Positions 18,180 through 27,754 of a stretch of 64,000 nt of DNA are shown piece by piece (within the stretch, counting starts at the first letter, position 1; each line of letters opens with the position of its first letter). The position numbers and the translations under genes were made by a program. This stretch comes from Pseudomonadota bacterium (lineage in GTDB: Bacteria > Pseudomonadota > Gammaproteobacteria > Xanthomonadales > Rhodanobacteraceae). The DNA is taken from the NCBI GenBank assembly GCA_021827205.1, contig JAKAWV010000006.1, forward strand, positions 71,896 through 135,895. Reading direction: 5' to 3'. The notes beneath the pieces were generated by a model. The model was not told the DNA's origin and did not search any database. It saw nothing but the letters and a program-made list of their open reading frames with translations.

Positions 18180-18506
18180 TTACAGCGCCTGCTCGACAAA
18201 CCTGGCGATGGCCGCCTTGGGCACGGCGCCCATTTGCGTGCCGGCCACCTTGCCGTCCTTGAACAACATCAGCGTCGGGATGCTGCGAATGTTGTAGGCG
18301 ATGGCGGTTTTCTGGTTGTTGTCCACATCGACCTTGGCCACCTTGATGCGGCCTTGATACTCGGCGGCGATGTCTTCGAGCGTCGGGGCGATCGCGCGGC
18401 AGGGGCCGCACCAGGTCGCCCAGAAGTCGACCAGCACGGGCGTGGTGGCGTGCAAAACCTGGGCGTCGAAATCGCTATCGGTCACGTGGGTGATGTTGTC
18501 GCTCAC
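18180..18506 (-). CDS. trxA: Thioredoxin
   Basis: 108 residues, almost exactly the size of E. coli thioredoxin. It reduces protein disulfides in the cytoplasm through the active site FWATWCGPCRAIAP (Cys about residues 34 and 37); the cis-Pro is in SIPTLMLF. The start is GTG 18506, preceded by GGAGA at a suitable distance, giving SDNITHVTDSDFDAQV as the mature N-terminus. The trxA-rho order on one strand, with rhlB divergent, is a conserved xanthomonad arrangement. Confidence 0.95.
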   Translation of the reverse strand: MSDNITHVTDSDFDAQVLHATTPVLVDFWATWCGPCRAIAPTLEDIAAEYQGRIKVAKVDVDNNQKTAIAYNIRSIPTLMLFKDGKVAGTQMGAVPKAAIARFVEQAL

Positions 18507-18805
18507 CTGGAATCTCCGGGGGGGTGATGAAACAGAGGGCGCGCGCGGGGCGCATCGGATGCTGCGTGTCTGGGAAGCCTGCAACAGCTATGGCGTTGTC
18601 GACGCGGAATTCAACCCGCGTGCGTCACAACGAACGGCATTGCTGCCGCTGTGGCTTTGTCCGAGCGGCTTTCAACCCGCCGTTGGGCTACACTGCGCGC
18701 GCCGCGCGTCCTGTGCGGCCAGCAGTAGGCGGCTGAAGGCCGCCATTCCAGCGCAATCCCGAGCGCGATTCAAGGCGCTCCCCGCGCGCATTCATTGTTC
18801 AGATC

Positions 18806-20491
18806 ATGGCCGATCAAGTCCTTACTGATACATTTTTCGAGCAGTTCGATCTGCATCCCACGCTGGCGCAAGGTCTCGCTGATTGCGGCTTCACCCGCTG
18901 CACGCCGATCCAGGCACTGAGCCTGCCCGTGGCATTGGCCGGACACGATGTCGCCGGTCAGGCGCAAACCGGTACCGGCAAGACCGCGGCGTTTCTGGTG
19001 ACGGTGTTCAACCGCCTGCTGACGTGCCCGGCGCTGGCCGAGCGCCGCCCCGAAGACCCGCGCGCGCTGATCCTGGCGCCGACGCGCGAACTGGCGATCC
19101 AGATCGAGAAAGATGCCCGCGCCATTGGCCGCCACACCGGCCTGCGTCTTGCGCTGATCTACGGCGGTACCGATTACGACCGCCAGCGTGAGCTGCTCAA
19201 GGGCGGTTGCGATGTGATCATCGCCACGCCTGGCCGCCTCATCGACTACTTCAAGCAGCAGGTATTCACCTTGCGCGCCGTCGATGCGATGGTGGTCGAT
19301 GAAGCCGATCGCATGTTCGATCTGGGCTTCATCAAGGACATTTATTTCCTGTTCCGCCGCCTGCCGCCGCGCGAGCAACGCCAGAGCATGCTGTTCTCGG
19401 CCACGCTCAGCCATCGCGTGCTGGAGTTGGCCTACGAGCACATGAACGAGCCCGAAAAACTGGCCGTGGAAAGCAACCACATCACCGCCGACCGCGTGCG
19501 TCAACGCGTGTATTTCCCGGCCAAGGAAGAAAAAATCCCGCTGCTGCTGAACCTGCTGCAGCAGGCTGATACATCGCGCAGCATCGTGTTCGTCAACACC
19601 AAGATCGCCGCCGAGCGCGTGACCGAGCGCCTGCAGCGCCAAGGCATCCTCGCTGGCGCGCTGTCCGGCGATGTGCCGCAAAAGAAGCGCGAAAAGCTCC
19701 TGGCGCGCTTCCAGCAGGGGCAGTTGGAGGCGCTGGTGGCGACCGATGTGGCCGCGCGCGGCCTGCATATCGAGGGCGTCAGCCACGTTTTCAACTACGA
19801 CTTGCCGCAGGACGCCGAGGATTACGTGCACCGCATCGGCCGCACCGCGCGCCTCGGCGCCGAGGGCGATGCGGTCAGCTTCGCCTGTGATTTGTACGCG
19901 GTGTCGCTACCTGATATCGAAACCTATATCGGCCAGAAGATTCCCGTCGCCACGGTGTCGCCGGAGCTGTTGATCGCACCCAAGCCGCGCCGCAGCGCCG
20001 CGCAGATGGCCGCGCACGCCGGCGTCGATGCTGATGCCGAGGATGACGCAGCCGAGATCGGCGCCGTAACCAGGAGCGGTGCATCACGCACGCGCCAACG
20101 CGTGCCGCGCCGCGCCGCGGCGCGGCACGCCGAGCGCCGCGTCGAGCATGGTGATGCCCCGCGCGTCGCCAAGGCGGATGTCGCCGCAGTCGTCGTACCC
20201 GCTGTTGCAGCTCCGGCCAGCATCGTTGCTGCTGCGTTGGCGCCGGCCACCGGCGATGCCGTGGTGCGCAAGCGCCGTCGCCGTGGTGGTCGCGGTCGCC
20301 GTCACGAGGTCGAGGCCAGCAAGGCCGCCGTTGCCGCAGCGGCGCCCGCCGCCGCCAGCACGCATGTGCCCGCGACGCGCCGCCACGAGCCACGCGCCGC
20401 CGCACATTCCGGTGAGCCTGGCGCGGCGCATGCGCATGTGCCCAAACCGGGATTCCTGCGCCGCATCGCACGGCTGTTTCGCAAGCGCTGA
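18806..20491 (+). CDS. rhlB: DEAD-box ATP-dependent RNA helicase RhlB
   Basis: 561 residues. The helicase core (1-~380) has all DEAD-box motifs: the Q motif [10 protein letters not shown], Walker [50 protein letters not shown] and [10 protein letters not shown]. RhlB unwinds structured RNA for the degradosome. The last ~170 residues are low-complexity and strongly basic, with Arg, Ala and Val runs ending [12 protein letters not shown], longer than the E. coli tail; they are likely an RNA-binding or RNase E-anchoring arm. The position opposite trxA/rho supports the assignment to RhlB rather than RhlE. The 299-base divergent gap with trxA holds the promoters but no clear operator. Confidence 0.93.
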   Translation: MADQVLTDTFFEQFDLHPTLAQGLADCGFTRCTPIQALSLPVALAGHDVAGQAQTGTGKTAAFLVTVFNRLLTCPALAERRPEDPRALILAPTRELAIQIEKDARAIGRHTGLRLALIYGGTDYDRQRELLKGGCDVIIATPGRLIDYFKQQVFTLRAVDAMVVDEADRMFDLGFIKDIYFLFRRLPPREQRQSMLFSATLSHRVLELAYEHMNEPEKLAVESNHITADRVRQRVYFPAKEEKIPLLLNLLQQADTSRSIVFVNTKIAAERVTERLQRQGILAGALSGDVPQKKREKLLARFQQGQLEALVATDVAARGLHIEGVSHVFNYDLPQDAEDYVHRIGRTARLGAEGDAVSFACDLYAVSLPDIETYIGQKIPVATVSPELLIAPKPRRSAAQMAAHAGVDADAEDDAAEIGAVTRSGASRTRQRVPRRAAARHAERRVEHGDAPRVAKADVAAVVVPAVAAPASIVAAALAPATGDAVVRKRRRRGGRGRRHEVEASKAAVAAAAPAAASTHVPATRRHEPRAAAHSGEPGAAHAHVPKPGFLRRIARLFRKR

Positions 20492-20585
20492 GCGCGCCTC
20501 GACCCCCCCGGGATTTTCTCGCGGCCAGCTCAGGGCCACCGCGCGATGCCGTATGCTTCGTGGCCTCGCGCGAGACGATGAATCC

Positions 20586-21266
20586 GTGATCCGATTCGAA
20601 CAGGTCAGCAAGCGCTACCCGGGCAACGCCAATGCGCTCGAAACGCTGAGCTTTGCGTTGGCGCCGGCCGAGATGGCCTTCGTCACGGGCCATTCGGGCG
20701 CGGGCAAAAGCACGCTGCTCAAGCTGATCGGTCTGCTGGAACGCCCCAGTCAGGGCGCGGTCACCGTGGCCGGGCGCAATCTGGCGCAGGTGCGCCGCCG
20801 CGGCATTGCCCAGCACCGGCGCATGGTCGGCATGGTGTTTCAGGATCACCATCTGCTGCTGGATCGCAGTGTGCAAGCCAATGTCGAGTTGCCGCTGGTC
20901 GTGGCTGGCGTGCCTGCCGAGGAGCGCGCCAAGCGCGCCCGCGCGGCGATGGAGAAGGTGGGTCTGGGTGGCATGGAGCAGCGCCTGCCGGTGCGTTTGT
21001 CGACCGGCGAGCAGCAGCGCGTGGGTATCGCGCGCGCCATTGTCGCGCGCCCGGCGGTGCTGCTGGCGGACGAGCCTACCGGCAATCTCGATCCGCAACT
21101 GGCGGTGGAGATCATGGGCCTGTTCGCCGAGTTTCAGTCGATCGGCACCACGGTGCTGGTGGCCACGCACGATTTATTCCTGATCAAGCGCATCCGCAAG
21201 CGCGTGCTGGTGCTCGATCACGGTCGTTTGGTCGATGACGTGTCCGCCACCGAGGTGGCCGCATGA
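20586..21266 (+). CDS. ftsE: Cell division ATP-binding protein FtsE
   Basis: 226 residues from GTG 20586. It is the ATPase of the FtsEX complex, which couples the divisome to periplasmic amidase activation. Motifs: Walker A VTGHSGAGKSTLLKL, Q-loop GMVFQDHHLLLD, signature LSTGEQQRVGIARA, Walker B LLADEPTGNLDPQL and the H-loop VATHDLFL. The stop overlaps the ftsX start (ATGA), the usual translational coupling of the pair. Confidence 0.95.
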   Translation: MIRFEQVSKRYPGNANALETLSFALAPAEMAFVTGHSGAGKSTLLKLIGLLERPSQGAVTVAGRNLAQVRRRGIAQHRRMVGMVFQDHHLLLDRSVQANVELPLVVAGVPAEERAKRARAAMEKVGLGGMEQRLPVRLSTGEQQRVGIARAIVARPAVLLADEPTGNLDPQLAVEIMGLFAEFQSIGTTVLVATHDLFLIKRIRKRVLVLDHGRLVDDVSATEVAA

Positions 21267-22213
21267 ACGCGCGCGGGCAGGCGGCGTCGCGGCGTGGTGC
21301 GCCAGCACGCTGGTGGCGCGCGCACCGCTGGGCGCTGGGGCAAAGCCTGCTGCGCCTGCGCGAGCGTCCTTTGGGCACCGCGCTGACGGTGGCGGTGATG
21401 GGGCTGGCGCTGGCCCTGCCGCTGAGTTTTTATCTGGTGCAGGTCAATCTCGATCGCTTTGGTCAGGTACTCGGCGCGCAGCAGGCGCTCAACGTGTTCC
21501 TCAAGCAGGATCAAACCCAGGCACAGGCGACGGCCCTGGCGCGCACGCTGCGCGCCGATCCCGCCGTGGCCACGGTCACGCTGAGGTCTCCGGCCGCGGG
21601 CTTGTCCGAGCTGGCTGCGCTGCAAGGCTTCGGTCCGGCGCTGGCGGCGCTGCCGGACAATCCCTTGCCGTGGGTGCTGGTGCTGCGTCCGCGCGCCACG
21701 GCCGCGCTCGCTGCGGTGAGCACGCTGGCAACACAACTGCGCGGCAACAGCGCGGTGGCGCTGGTGCAGGATCAGGGTCCGTTCCGCGCACGCCTGGATG
21801 CGCTGACCGATTTCGGCCGACGCGTGATGCAGGTGCTGGGTGCGCTGCTGGCGCTGGCCGCGGTGCTGGTGGTCGGCGCCAGCGTGCGCAGCGACATCCA
21901 GAGCCGCGCCGATGAAATTCACGTGCTGCAACTGGTCGGCGCCAGCGCGGCGTTTGTGCGCCGGCCTTATCTGTATGCGGGGCTGGGGCTGGGGCTGCTC
22001 AGCGGCGTCGCGGCGGTGATCCTGGTGCTGATGCTGGAAGTGGCGCTGGCGGCACCGGCGGCGCAGCTCGATGCATCCTGGGGTGGGCGGCTGGGCTTCG
22101 CCGCACTGAGCGTGACCCCGCTGCTTGTGCTGCTGGCCTGCGCGGCTATGCTGGGCTGGCTCGGCGCACGCATCGCCAGTGCGCGTCATCTCGCCGCCGG
22201 CGAGCCCAACTGA
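21263..22213 (+). CDS. ftsX: Cell division protein FtsX
   Basis: 316 residues. It is the membrane partner of FtsE, with four membrane helices: one after a basic N-terminus (LTVAVMGLALALPLSFYL), then a periplasmic domain of ~130 residues, then three more (LGALLALAAVLVVGASV; LGLGLLSGVAAVILVL; TPLLVLLACAAMLGWLG). The conserved FtsX/MacB segment SRADEIHVLQLVGASAAFVRRP is present after helix 2. Overlapping ftsE by 4 bases fixes the start. Confidence 0.93.
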   Translation: MNARGQAASRRGAPARWWRAHRWALGQSLLRLRERPLGTALTVAVMGLALALPLSFYLVQVNLDRFGQVLGAQQALNVFLKQDQTQAQATALARTLRADPAVATVTLRSPAAGLSELAALQGFGPALAALPDNPLPWVLVLRPRATAALAAVSTLATQLRGNSAVALVQDQGPFRARLDALTDFGRRVMQVLGALLALAAVLVVGASVRSDIQSRADEIHVLQLVGASAAFVRRPYLYAGLGLGLLSGVAAVILVLMLEVALAAPAAQLDASWGGRLGFAALSVTPLLVLLACAAMLGWLGARIASARHLAAGEPN

Positions 22214-22224
22214 TCGAGAACCGC

Positions 22225-23067
22225 ATGCACACCGGCATTGCCCGCCACCTGCCGAGCGACACCCCGCGCGTAATGATCGTCGACGGCTCGCGCGTGGTGC
22301 GGCGCATGATCGAACAGTTGCTGCTCAAGGAACTGCCCGGCGTCAGCGTGGTGTCCTGCGGCAGCGGCAGCGAAGCACTGCAAGCGTTGTTGACCGCGCC
22401 GGTGGATTTCGTGACCACGGCCTTGCGCCTGCCGGACATGGACGGCATGGAGCTGGCGCGCACGCTGCGCCAGCAGATGCAGCAGGCTTACATGCCGATC
22501 GTGGTGGTTTCCGGCGACGTCACCGAGCGCCTGGAGGCGCGCGCACTGGGCGAGGACGTCACCGATTATTTCGACAAGGCGCTTGGCTTTCCGGCCTTGG
22601 CGGCTTTCATCCGCGGTTACGTGCGCCCCGAGCAGCAGGCCAGCGGCGCAGTGCTGTATGTCGAGGACAGTCGCGTGGTGGCGCTGGCGACGCGGCGCAT
22701 GATGGAAAAGTGCGGCCTCACCGTGCTGCACTCGATCAGCGCCGAGGACGCACTGGCGCTGCTGGAAAGCGCGCGCGCGCAGGGCCGCGTCGGCGCCGAT
22801 GTCGTGCTCACCGATGTCAACCTCAAGGGTACGCTGTCCGGCGCCGACCTGATCGCGCGCGTGCGCGGCGAGTTTGGCTATGGCAGGGGACGCCTGCCGA
22901 TCCTGGTGATGACCGGTGACGACAACCCGCGCAATCAGGCCGCGCTGCTCAAAAGCGGCGCCAACGATCTGGTGCAAAAGCCCATCGAGGAACGCCTGCT
23001 GATCACCAAGCTGCTGTTTCAGTTACGCGTGTCGCAGCACCTGCGCCAGCGCGACGGGATTGCCTGA
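22225..23067 (+). CDS. Response regulator with two receiver domains, the first lacking its phospho-acceptor
   Basis: 280 residues made of two tandem receiver domains and no DNA-binding or enzymatic output. Receiver 1 (~15-130) has [11 protein letters not shown] but reads [16 protein letters not shown] where the acceptor Asp should be: the acceptor position is Ala. Its Lys is kept in YFDKAL. Receiver 2 (~140-270) is intact: [10 protein letters not shown], acceptor Asp in [21 protein letters not shown] and DLVQKPI. It may be a phosphate sink or adaptor with one dead and one live domain. It starts 11 bases after ftsX and ends 2 bases before ung, so it is probably co-transcribed with both. Confidence 0.85.
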   Translation: MHTGIARHLPSDTPRVMIVDGSRVVRRMIEQLLLKELPGVSVVSCGSGSEALQALLTAPVDFVTTALRLPDMDGMELARTLRQQMQQAYMPIVVVSGDVTERLEARALGEDVTDYFDKALGFPALAAFIRGYVRPEQQASGAVLYVEDSRVVALATRRMMEKCGLTVLHSISAEDALALLESARAQGRVGADVVLTDVNLKGTLSGADLIARVRGEFGYGRGRLPILVMTGDDNPRNQAALLKSGANDLVQKPIEERLLITKLLFQLRVSQHLRQRDGIA

Positions 23068-23069
23068 GC

Positions 23070-23768
23070 GTGGCCGAGCCGCGGCTCGAAGCGAGCTGGA
23101 AGGCGTTGCTCGGGGATTATTTCCAGCGCCCGGAGATGCTGGCGCTGGCGGCCTTTCTGCGCGCCGAAAAGGCCGCCGGCAAGACCATTTACCCGCCCGG
23201 CGCGGAGATCTTCAGCGCGCTCGATCACACGCCTTTCGAGCGCGTGCGCGTGGTCATCCTCGGACAGGATCCCTACCACGGCCCCGGTCAGGCGCACGGT
23301 CTGTGCTTCTCGGTGCGGCCGGGGGTGCCGGTGCCGCCTTCGCTGGCCAACATCTATGCCGAACTCGAGCACGACATCGGCTTCGTGCCGCCGGACCACG
23401 GCTATTTGCTGCCCTGGACCGAGCGCGGCGTGCTGCTGCTCAACGCGGTGCTGACGGTCGAGGCCGGACGCGCCGGGTCGCATCAGGGCAAAGGCTGGGA
23501 GGGCTTCACCGACCGTATCGTGGCGCTGTTGAACGAACGCCGCGAGGGTCTCGTGTTCATGCTCTGGGGCAGCTACGCGCAGGCCAAGGGCGCGCTGCTG
23601 GATACGCAACGGCACCGCGTGCTCAAGGCGCCGCACCCCTCGCCGCTGTCGGCGCACCGCGGGTTTTTCGGCTGCGCGCACTTCTCGCAGTGCCATGCCT
23701 ATCTGCGCAACCGCGGCGATGCGCCGCTGGATTGGACCCTGCCCGCGCGCGCAGCCTTGGCCAACTGA
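23070..23768 (+). CDS. ung: Uracil-DNA glycosylase, family 1
   Basis: 232 residues. It removes uracil from DNA to start base excision repair. The water-activating loop [20 protein letters not shown] contains the catalytic Asp. The uracil-recognition Asn lies in [12 protein letters not shown], and the DNA-intercalation loop is [16 protein letters not shown] with the catalytic His. The GTG at 23070 lies two bases after the previous stop, so it depends on upstream translation. The length matches E. coli Ung (229). Confidence 0.95.
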   Translation: MAEPRLEASWKALLGDYFQRPEMLALAAFLRAEKAAGKTIYPPGAEIFSALDHTPFERVRVVILGQDPYHGPGQAHGLCFSVRPGVPVPPSLANIYAELEHDIGFVPPDHGYLLPWTERGVLLLNAVLTVEAGRAGSHQGKGWEGFTDRIVALLNERREGLVFMLWGSYAQAKGALLDTQRHRVLKAPHPSPLSAHRGFFGCAHFSQCHAYLRNRGDAPLDWTLPARAALAN

Positions 23769-23819
23769 GCCGGATCGACGCGGCTGCGACTGCTTGCCGC
23801 TGGCGCGGTCAGATCACAA

Positions 23820-24335
23820 TAAAGAACCCCGCCGCAAGCAGCGGGGTATTTTCAGAACAAAGCAAGCTGCTCGTCCTGGTGGAGCTTTTTGTACTCCCCT
23901 CCTTGGCGCCGAACGTAGGTTCCTATCTTGCTCTCGTCGCCATGCCGACCCACCGTGCTCGCATAGTATCCATCCGTCCAGAACTCCCCTCCCCACAGCT
24001 GCTTCTTCACCTGCGGGCACCGCCTCAACACTTCTCGTGCGGTCAAACTCTTGATCAGCGTCACCAGCTTCGTCACGCTGTACGTAGGCACCGATTGCAC
24101 CAGAAAGTGAACATGATCCTTGTCCGTCCCGATCTCTAGAAACTTCACCTGGTAGCGCTCCGAAATCGCCACGCACACTTCTCGAAGTACCTCATCTACT
24201 CCTTCATCGAACACGGCTCGTCTGTACTTCGCTGGAAACACCAAGTGATACAGAAGAACCGATACGTTATGACTCTTGTGGATGTACTCGCTCATCGAAC
24301 CACTTTACGCCGCAAGCGGCGGGGAATTGGACCCG
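23820..24335 (-). mobile_element. IS200-type insertion sequence (IS200/IS605 family) with terminal hairpins
   Basis: One transposase gene is flanked by two sub-terminal stem-loops of related sequence: ACCCCGCCGCAAGCAGCGGGG at the 3' side of the gene (23827-23846) and a perfect CGCCGC-AA-GCGGCG at the 5' side (24308-24321). Such hairpins, rather than inverted terminal repeats, are the ends recognised by Y1 transposases. No accessory tnpB is present. The boundaries are approximate. It sits between ung and the regulatory region of rpoH. Confidence 0.8.
23852..24295 (-). CDS. tnpA: IS200-family Y1 transposase TnpA
   Basis: 147 residues, full length for the family. It cuts and rejoins single-stranded DNA at hairpin ends. 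The HUH metal-binding motif is in DKDHVHFLVQ (about residue 62) and the nucleophilic Tyr in WTDGYYASTVG (about 110). The N-terminus MSEYIHKSHNVSVLLYHLVF is typical of IS200 rather than of REP-associated RAYT proteins. The frame is intact, so the element may still move. Confidence 0.92.
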   Translation of the reverse strand: MSEYIHKSHNVSVLLYHLVFPAKYRRAVFDEGVDEVLREVCVAISERYQVKFLEIGTDKDHVHFLVQSVPTYSVTKLVTLIKSLTAREVLRRCPQVKKQLWGGEFWTDGYYASTVGRHGDESKIGTYVRRQGGEYKKLHQDEQLALF

Positions 24336-24417
24336 GAGAGATTAACCGGGTTAGCTGTACTGTTTAGTTCATATTTGGATTGACGAGGAACCCGGCGCAC
24401 GGGCGACGGTCCAATCC

Positions 24418-24444
24418 TTAGCACTCTCAACCATGGAGTGCTAA
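24418..24444 (+). promoter_or_regulatory. CIRCE element (HrcA repressor operator) upstream of rpoH
   Basis: A perfect match to the consensus TTAGCACTC-N9-GAGTGCTAA: TTAGCACTC at 24418-24426, a 9-base spacer, and GAGTGCTAA at 24436-24444. It ends 27 bases before the rpoH ATG, where CIRCE normally sits in groE and dnaK leaders. It is seen directly; HrcA control of rpoH is inferred. Confidence 0.93.
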
Positions 24445-24471
24445 ACTTGTCGACAATTGGAGGATCAGCGC

Positions 24472-25332
24472 ATGAGTCGAGCTCTGGCAACGCGTTCCTG
24501 GACCCTGCCCAGTCCGGTGGGCAGTCTTGATGCTTATATCGGCACGGTGCATCGCATTCCCATGCTCAGCGTCGAGGATGAGCAGGAACTGGCGCGCGAA
24601 TTCCGCGATCAGGGCGATCTCGACGCCGCCAAGGCGCTGGTGATGGCGCACCTGCGCTTCGTGGTGCATGTGGCGCGCGGCTATTCCGGCTACGGCCTGC
24701 CGCTGGGCGATCTGGTGCAGGAAGGCAACATCGGCCTGATGAAGGCGGTCAAGCGTTTCGATCCGGACATGGGCGTGCGCCTGGTCAGCTTTGCCGTGCA
24801 CTGGATACGCGCCGAGATGCACGAGTACATCCTGCGCAATTGGCGCATCGTCAAGGTGGCCACCACCAAGGCACAGCGCAAGCTGTTCTTCAATCTGCGC
24901 AAAAGCAAGAAGCGCCTGGGCTGGTTGAACGCCGAGGAAGTACGCACCGTGGCCAGGGATTTGGGCGTGCCCGAAGCCACTGTGCTGGAGATGGAAGCGC
25001 GGCTGAGCAATTACGACGTTGCCTTCGATGCCCCCGGCGATGCTGATGACGATGCCCCGCCGGCCCCCGCCGCTTATCTGGAAGACCACTCCGCCGATCC
25101 TTATCGCGCGGTGGCCGAGGCCGATCAGGAAGGCCGCGATCTGGGCGACCTGCGGCTAGCCATGACCCGCCTGGACGCGCGCGCGCAGGACATCATCCGC
25201 CGCCGCTGGCTGGACGATGCCAGCAAGGTGACGCTGCAGGAACTAGCCGATGAATATGGCGTGTCCGCCGAGCGCATCCGCCAGATCGAGGCCAGCGCGC
25301 TGAAGAAGATGCGTGCCAGCTTCGCTGCCTGA
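24472..25332 (+). CDS. rpoH: Heat-shock sigma factor RpoH (sigma 32)
   Basis: 286 residues from ATG 24472, with a GGAGG site 9 bases upstream. Region 2 is clear: [20 protein letters not shown] and [20 protein letters not shown]. The RpoH box [15 protein letters not shown], which distinguishes sigma 32 from sigma 70 and RpoS, follows directly. Region 4 ends with [26 protein letters not shown]. It directs RNA polymerase to chaperone and protease genes on heat shock. A perfect CIRCE element in the leader points to HrcA repression, and an IS200 element lies just upstream. Confidence 0.95.
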   Translation: MSRALATRSWTLPSPVGSLDAYIGTVHRIPMLSVEDEQELAREFRDQGDLDAAKALVMAHLRFVVHVARGYSGYGLPLGDLVQEGNIGLMKAVKRFDPDMGVRLVSFAVHWIRAEMHEYILRNWRIVKVATTKAQRKLFFNLRKSKKRLGWLNAEEVRTVARDLGVPEATVLEMEARLSNYDVAFDAPGDADDDAPPAPAAYLEDHSADPYRAVAEADQEGRDLGDLRLAMTRLDARAQDIIRRRWLDDASKVTLQELADEYGVSAERIRQIEASALKKMRASFAA

Positions 25333-25642
25333 GGGCTCGATATTCAGGACGAGCAGGTCGCGCCGCGCCCTTCGCGACCAAGTCATCCCGCACGGCGCGC
25401 ACCTTTCTCACTCGTCATCCCGGACGGCGCGTAGCGCCGATCCGGGATCCAGGCGAACCTTGCCCGGGTGCGACTGGATGACCGGCTGCGCGGTTGTGAA
25501 GCGCTTGCCGCCTCCGCCTCCGCCTCCGCCTTCGCTGGGGGCAGGCTTTCTTTGCGCGGGCATGACAGCCTGATCATTCTCGATATTTGCTCGCAATTTC
25601 GTATCAGGCCGTCGCGCCGCACCGGCCGGAATCCAGCGCCGC
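25333..25642. other. Intergenic region with REP-like palindromes and a CCTCCG microsatellite
   Basis: No gene. A REP-type hairpin is present at 25418-25447 (TCCCGGACGGCGC / GCGCCGATCCGGGA), preceded at 25383-25396 by a partial copy (TCATCCCGCACGGC). Further on, (CCTCCG)n-like repeats occupy about 25509-25532, and an inverted partner (GCGCGGGCATGAC) appears near 25555. This looks like a pair of REP sequences between convergent genes (rpoH and the sensor kinase), a common place for them. Confidence 0.6.
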
Positions 25643-26968
25643 TCAGCCGCGCGCCAGCGGCAGCTCGATCAATACCTCCAGGCCGCCGCCCGCACGATTG
25701 CGAGCGCTGATGCTGCCGCCGGCGCGCAGGATGCTGCTGCGCGCGATCGCCAGACCCAACCCGCTGCCGGTGCCGGTCTGCTGGCGCGTATCGGCGCTGC
25801 GATAAAACGGCTCGAAGATGTGCGCCAGGTCCGACTCGGGCACGCCCGGGCCGCGATCACGTATGGCCAGCAGCGCCCGCGCCGGGCCGGACGCGCGGTC
25901 GCCGCGCGTCAATTGCACCTCGACCGTGCTGCCCTCGGGCGTGAAACGCAGCGCATTGCGCAGCACGTTTTCCACCGCGCTGGCGATCAGGTCCAGCTCG
26001 CCGTGGATGGGCAACGGCGGCGGTGTGTCCATGGTGATCTCGAGCGCGCGCTGGCTGGCCTCGAAGCGTGCATCGCTGACGCGTGCCGCGACGATCACGC
26101 CGAGGTCGCCGGTTTCGGCGACGCCATGTGCGCCGCTTTCCAGGCGCGACAGATCCAGTGCCTGGCCGATCAGCCGGTCCATGCGACCCAACTCGCGCGC
26201 GATGCGCGCCGCGCTGGCCTCGCGCTCATCGGTCTCGGTCTCGCCGCGGCTGAGTTCCAGCGCCACGCCCATGCGCGCCAGCGGCGAACGCAGCTCGTGT
26301 GCCACGTCGCCGATCAGGCGACGGTGGTCCTGGATCAGGCGCTCGATGCGCGCCGCCATCAGATCGAACTCGCGCCCCAGCGCCACCATCTCCTGGCTGC
26401 GACCCATGCGCAGCGTGCCGACGCGCGCGCCCAGATCACCATCGGCAAAGTGTCGCGCGCTGGCGCGGATCTGCTTGAGCGGCAGCGCCACGTAGCGCGC
26501 CAGCAGCAACGCCACCGCGGTACTCACCAGCAGACCCAGCAGCACGAAGCTGAGCCAGAAGGCGCGGAACGGCGGTCTGGGCGGATGTGGCGGGCGCTCC
26601 CAGCGCACATCCACCAGAAAGCGCCGGCCGTCACTGGCGGTGGCCTCGCGCTGCGCGGCATAGCCCGGCACGGGCGACGGCAGTGTCGGCGCATGCGGCG
26701 TGGTGACGCCATCTAGCGGGCGAATCCGGACGTGGATCGGACCGCCGCTTTGGGTTCGCAGCCAGCGCCGCACCTCGGGCATGGCGTGGCTGCCGATCAT
26801 GCGCGCGGCAGACGCGGCGATATCCTCGGCCAACGCGCGCTGGTGCGCGCTGGGCAGCATCTCGTGATCGCGCTCGACCACGCGCGAGGTGATCCACACG
26901 CTGGCCACCATCACCGTGACCATGGCCATCCAGAACAATCCGAACACGCGCCAGTACAGTCCGCCCAT
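25643..26968 (-). CDS. Sensor histidine kinase, CpxA-like
   Basis: 441 residues from ATG 26968. Two membrane helices (VFGLFWMAMVTVMVASVWI; WLSFVLLGLLVSTAVALLL) flank a ~120-residue periplasmic sensor. HAMP follows (YVALPLKQIRASARHFADGD), then the H-box DVAHELRSPLARMGVAL, the N-box ENVLRNALRFTPEGS, G1 RDRGPGVPE and G2 GTGSGLGLAIA. The architecture and H-box resemble CpxA/EnvZ-class kinases. Its start is one base after the stop of the response regulator gene, and a periplasmic protein gene heads the operon, as cpxP does next to cpxRA. Confidence 0.9.
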   Translation of the reverse strand: MGGLYWRVFGLFWMAMVTVMVASVWITSRVVERDHEMLPSAHQRALAEDIAASAARMIGSHAMPEVRRWLRTQSGGPIHVRIRPLDGVTTPHAPTLPSPVPGYAAQREATASDGRRFLVDVRWERPPHPPRPPFRAFWLSFVLLGLLVSTAVALLLARYVALPLKQIRASARHFADGDLGARVGTLRMGRSQEMVALGREFDLMAARIERLIQDHRRLIGDVAHELRSPLARMGVALELSRGETETDEREASAARIARELGRMDRLIGQALDLSRLESGAHGVAETGDLGVIVAARVSDARFEASQRALEITMDTPPPLPIHGELDLIASAVENVLRNALRFTPEGSTVEVQLTRGDRASGPARALLAIRDRGPGVPESDLAHIFEPFYRSADTRQQTGTGSGLGLAIARSSILRAGGSISARNRAGGGLEVLIELPLARG

Positions 26969-26969
26969 G

Positions 26970-27671
26970 TCACGCGCCCACGCGCCGGAACATGTAGCCG
27001 GAACCGTGCAATGTGGCGATGCGCGATTGCCCATCCGGCGCGTTGCCCAGCTTGCGGCGCAGGCGCGAGATGTGCACGTCGATGCTGCGATCAAACGGCG
27101 ACAGCGCGCGCCCGAGCGCGGCCTCGGCCAGCATTTCCTTGCTGATGCCGCGCCCGGCCTCGCGCATCAGCACCGCCAGGATGTTGAACTCGGAGGTGGT
27201 CAGCGCCAGCGCCTGGCCATGCAGCAGCGCCAGGCGCGGGCCGACGCGCAGTTCGACCGCGCCGATATGCATGTCGGCGAAGCGCGGGCTGTCGCCCTCG
27301 TCGCGGCGCGCGCGGCGCAGCACCGCGCGAATGCGCGCCGCCAGCTCGTGCGGATTGCAGGGTTTGGTCAGGTAGTCGTCGGCGCCGATTTCCAGGCCGA
27401 GGATGCGGTCCACGTCATCGCCCAGCGCGGTCAGCATCAGCACCGGCAGGGTGGTCGCGGCGCGCAGGTCGCGCAGTACATCCAGCCCGGAGCGCACCGG
27501 CATCATGATGTCCAGCACCAGCGCGTCGTAAGGCTCGCTGAGCGCGCGCCTGAGCACCGCCTCGCCGTCGAACACTGGCTCGACGCTGAAACCCTCGCGC
27601 ACCAGAAAGCGCGTCAGCAGCTCGCTGAGTTCGCGGTCGTCGTCGGCGAGCAGGATGCGGGCGGCGGCCAT
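26970..27671 (-). CDS. OmpR-family response regulator, CpxR-like
   Basis: 233 residues. The receiver has the acidic pair ILLADDDREL, the acceptor Asp in ALVLDIMMPVRSG, Thr in LMLTALGD and Lys in YLTKPCNP. The C-terminal winged helix contains LALTTSEFNILAVLMREAGRG and FDRSIDVHISRLRRKLG. It is phosphorylated by the kinase encoded one base downstream and then binds DNA. It lies 83 bases after the His-rich periplasmic protein gene on the same strand. Confidence 0.92.
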   Translation of the reverse strand: MAAARILLADDDRELSELLTRFLVREGFSVEPVFDGEAVLRRALSEPYDALVLDIMMPVRSGLDVLRDLRAATTLPVLMLTALGDDVDRILGLEIGADDYLTKPCNPHELAARIRAVLRRARRDEGDSPRFADMHIGAVELRVGPRLALLHGQALALTTSEFNILAVLMREAGRGISKEMLAEAALGRALSPFDRSIDVHISRLRRKLGNAPDGQSRIATLHGSGYMFRRVGA

Positions 27672-27754
27672 GGCGGGGGCTCAAGCAGTTGGAGTCGCTG
27701 ATGGTGCCGCGCGACACGTGGCTGCGCCAGCCTGCGTGTCGCGCGGGATGCGGC

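Noticed and set aside
25480..25580. Gly-rich frame over the CCTCCG repeat, considered as a small protein
   Set aside because: The repeat gives low-complexity readings in several frames, with no start site or neighbours. It is treated as a microsatellite beside REP sequences.
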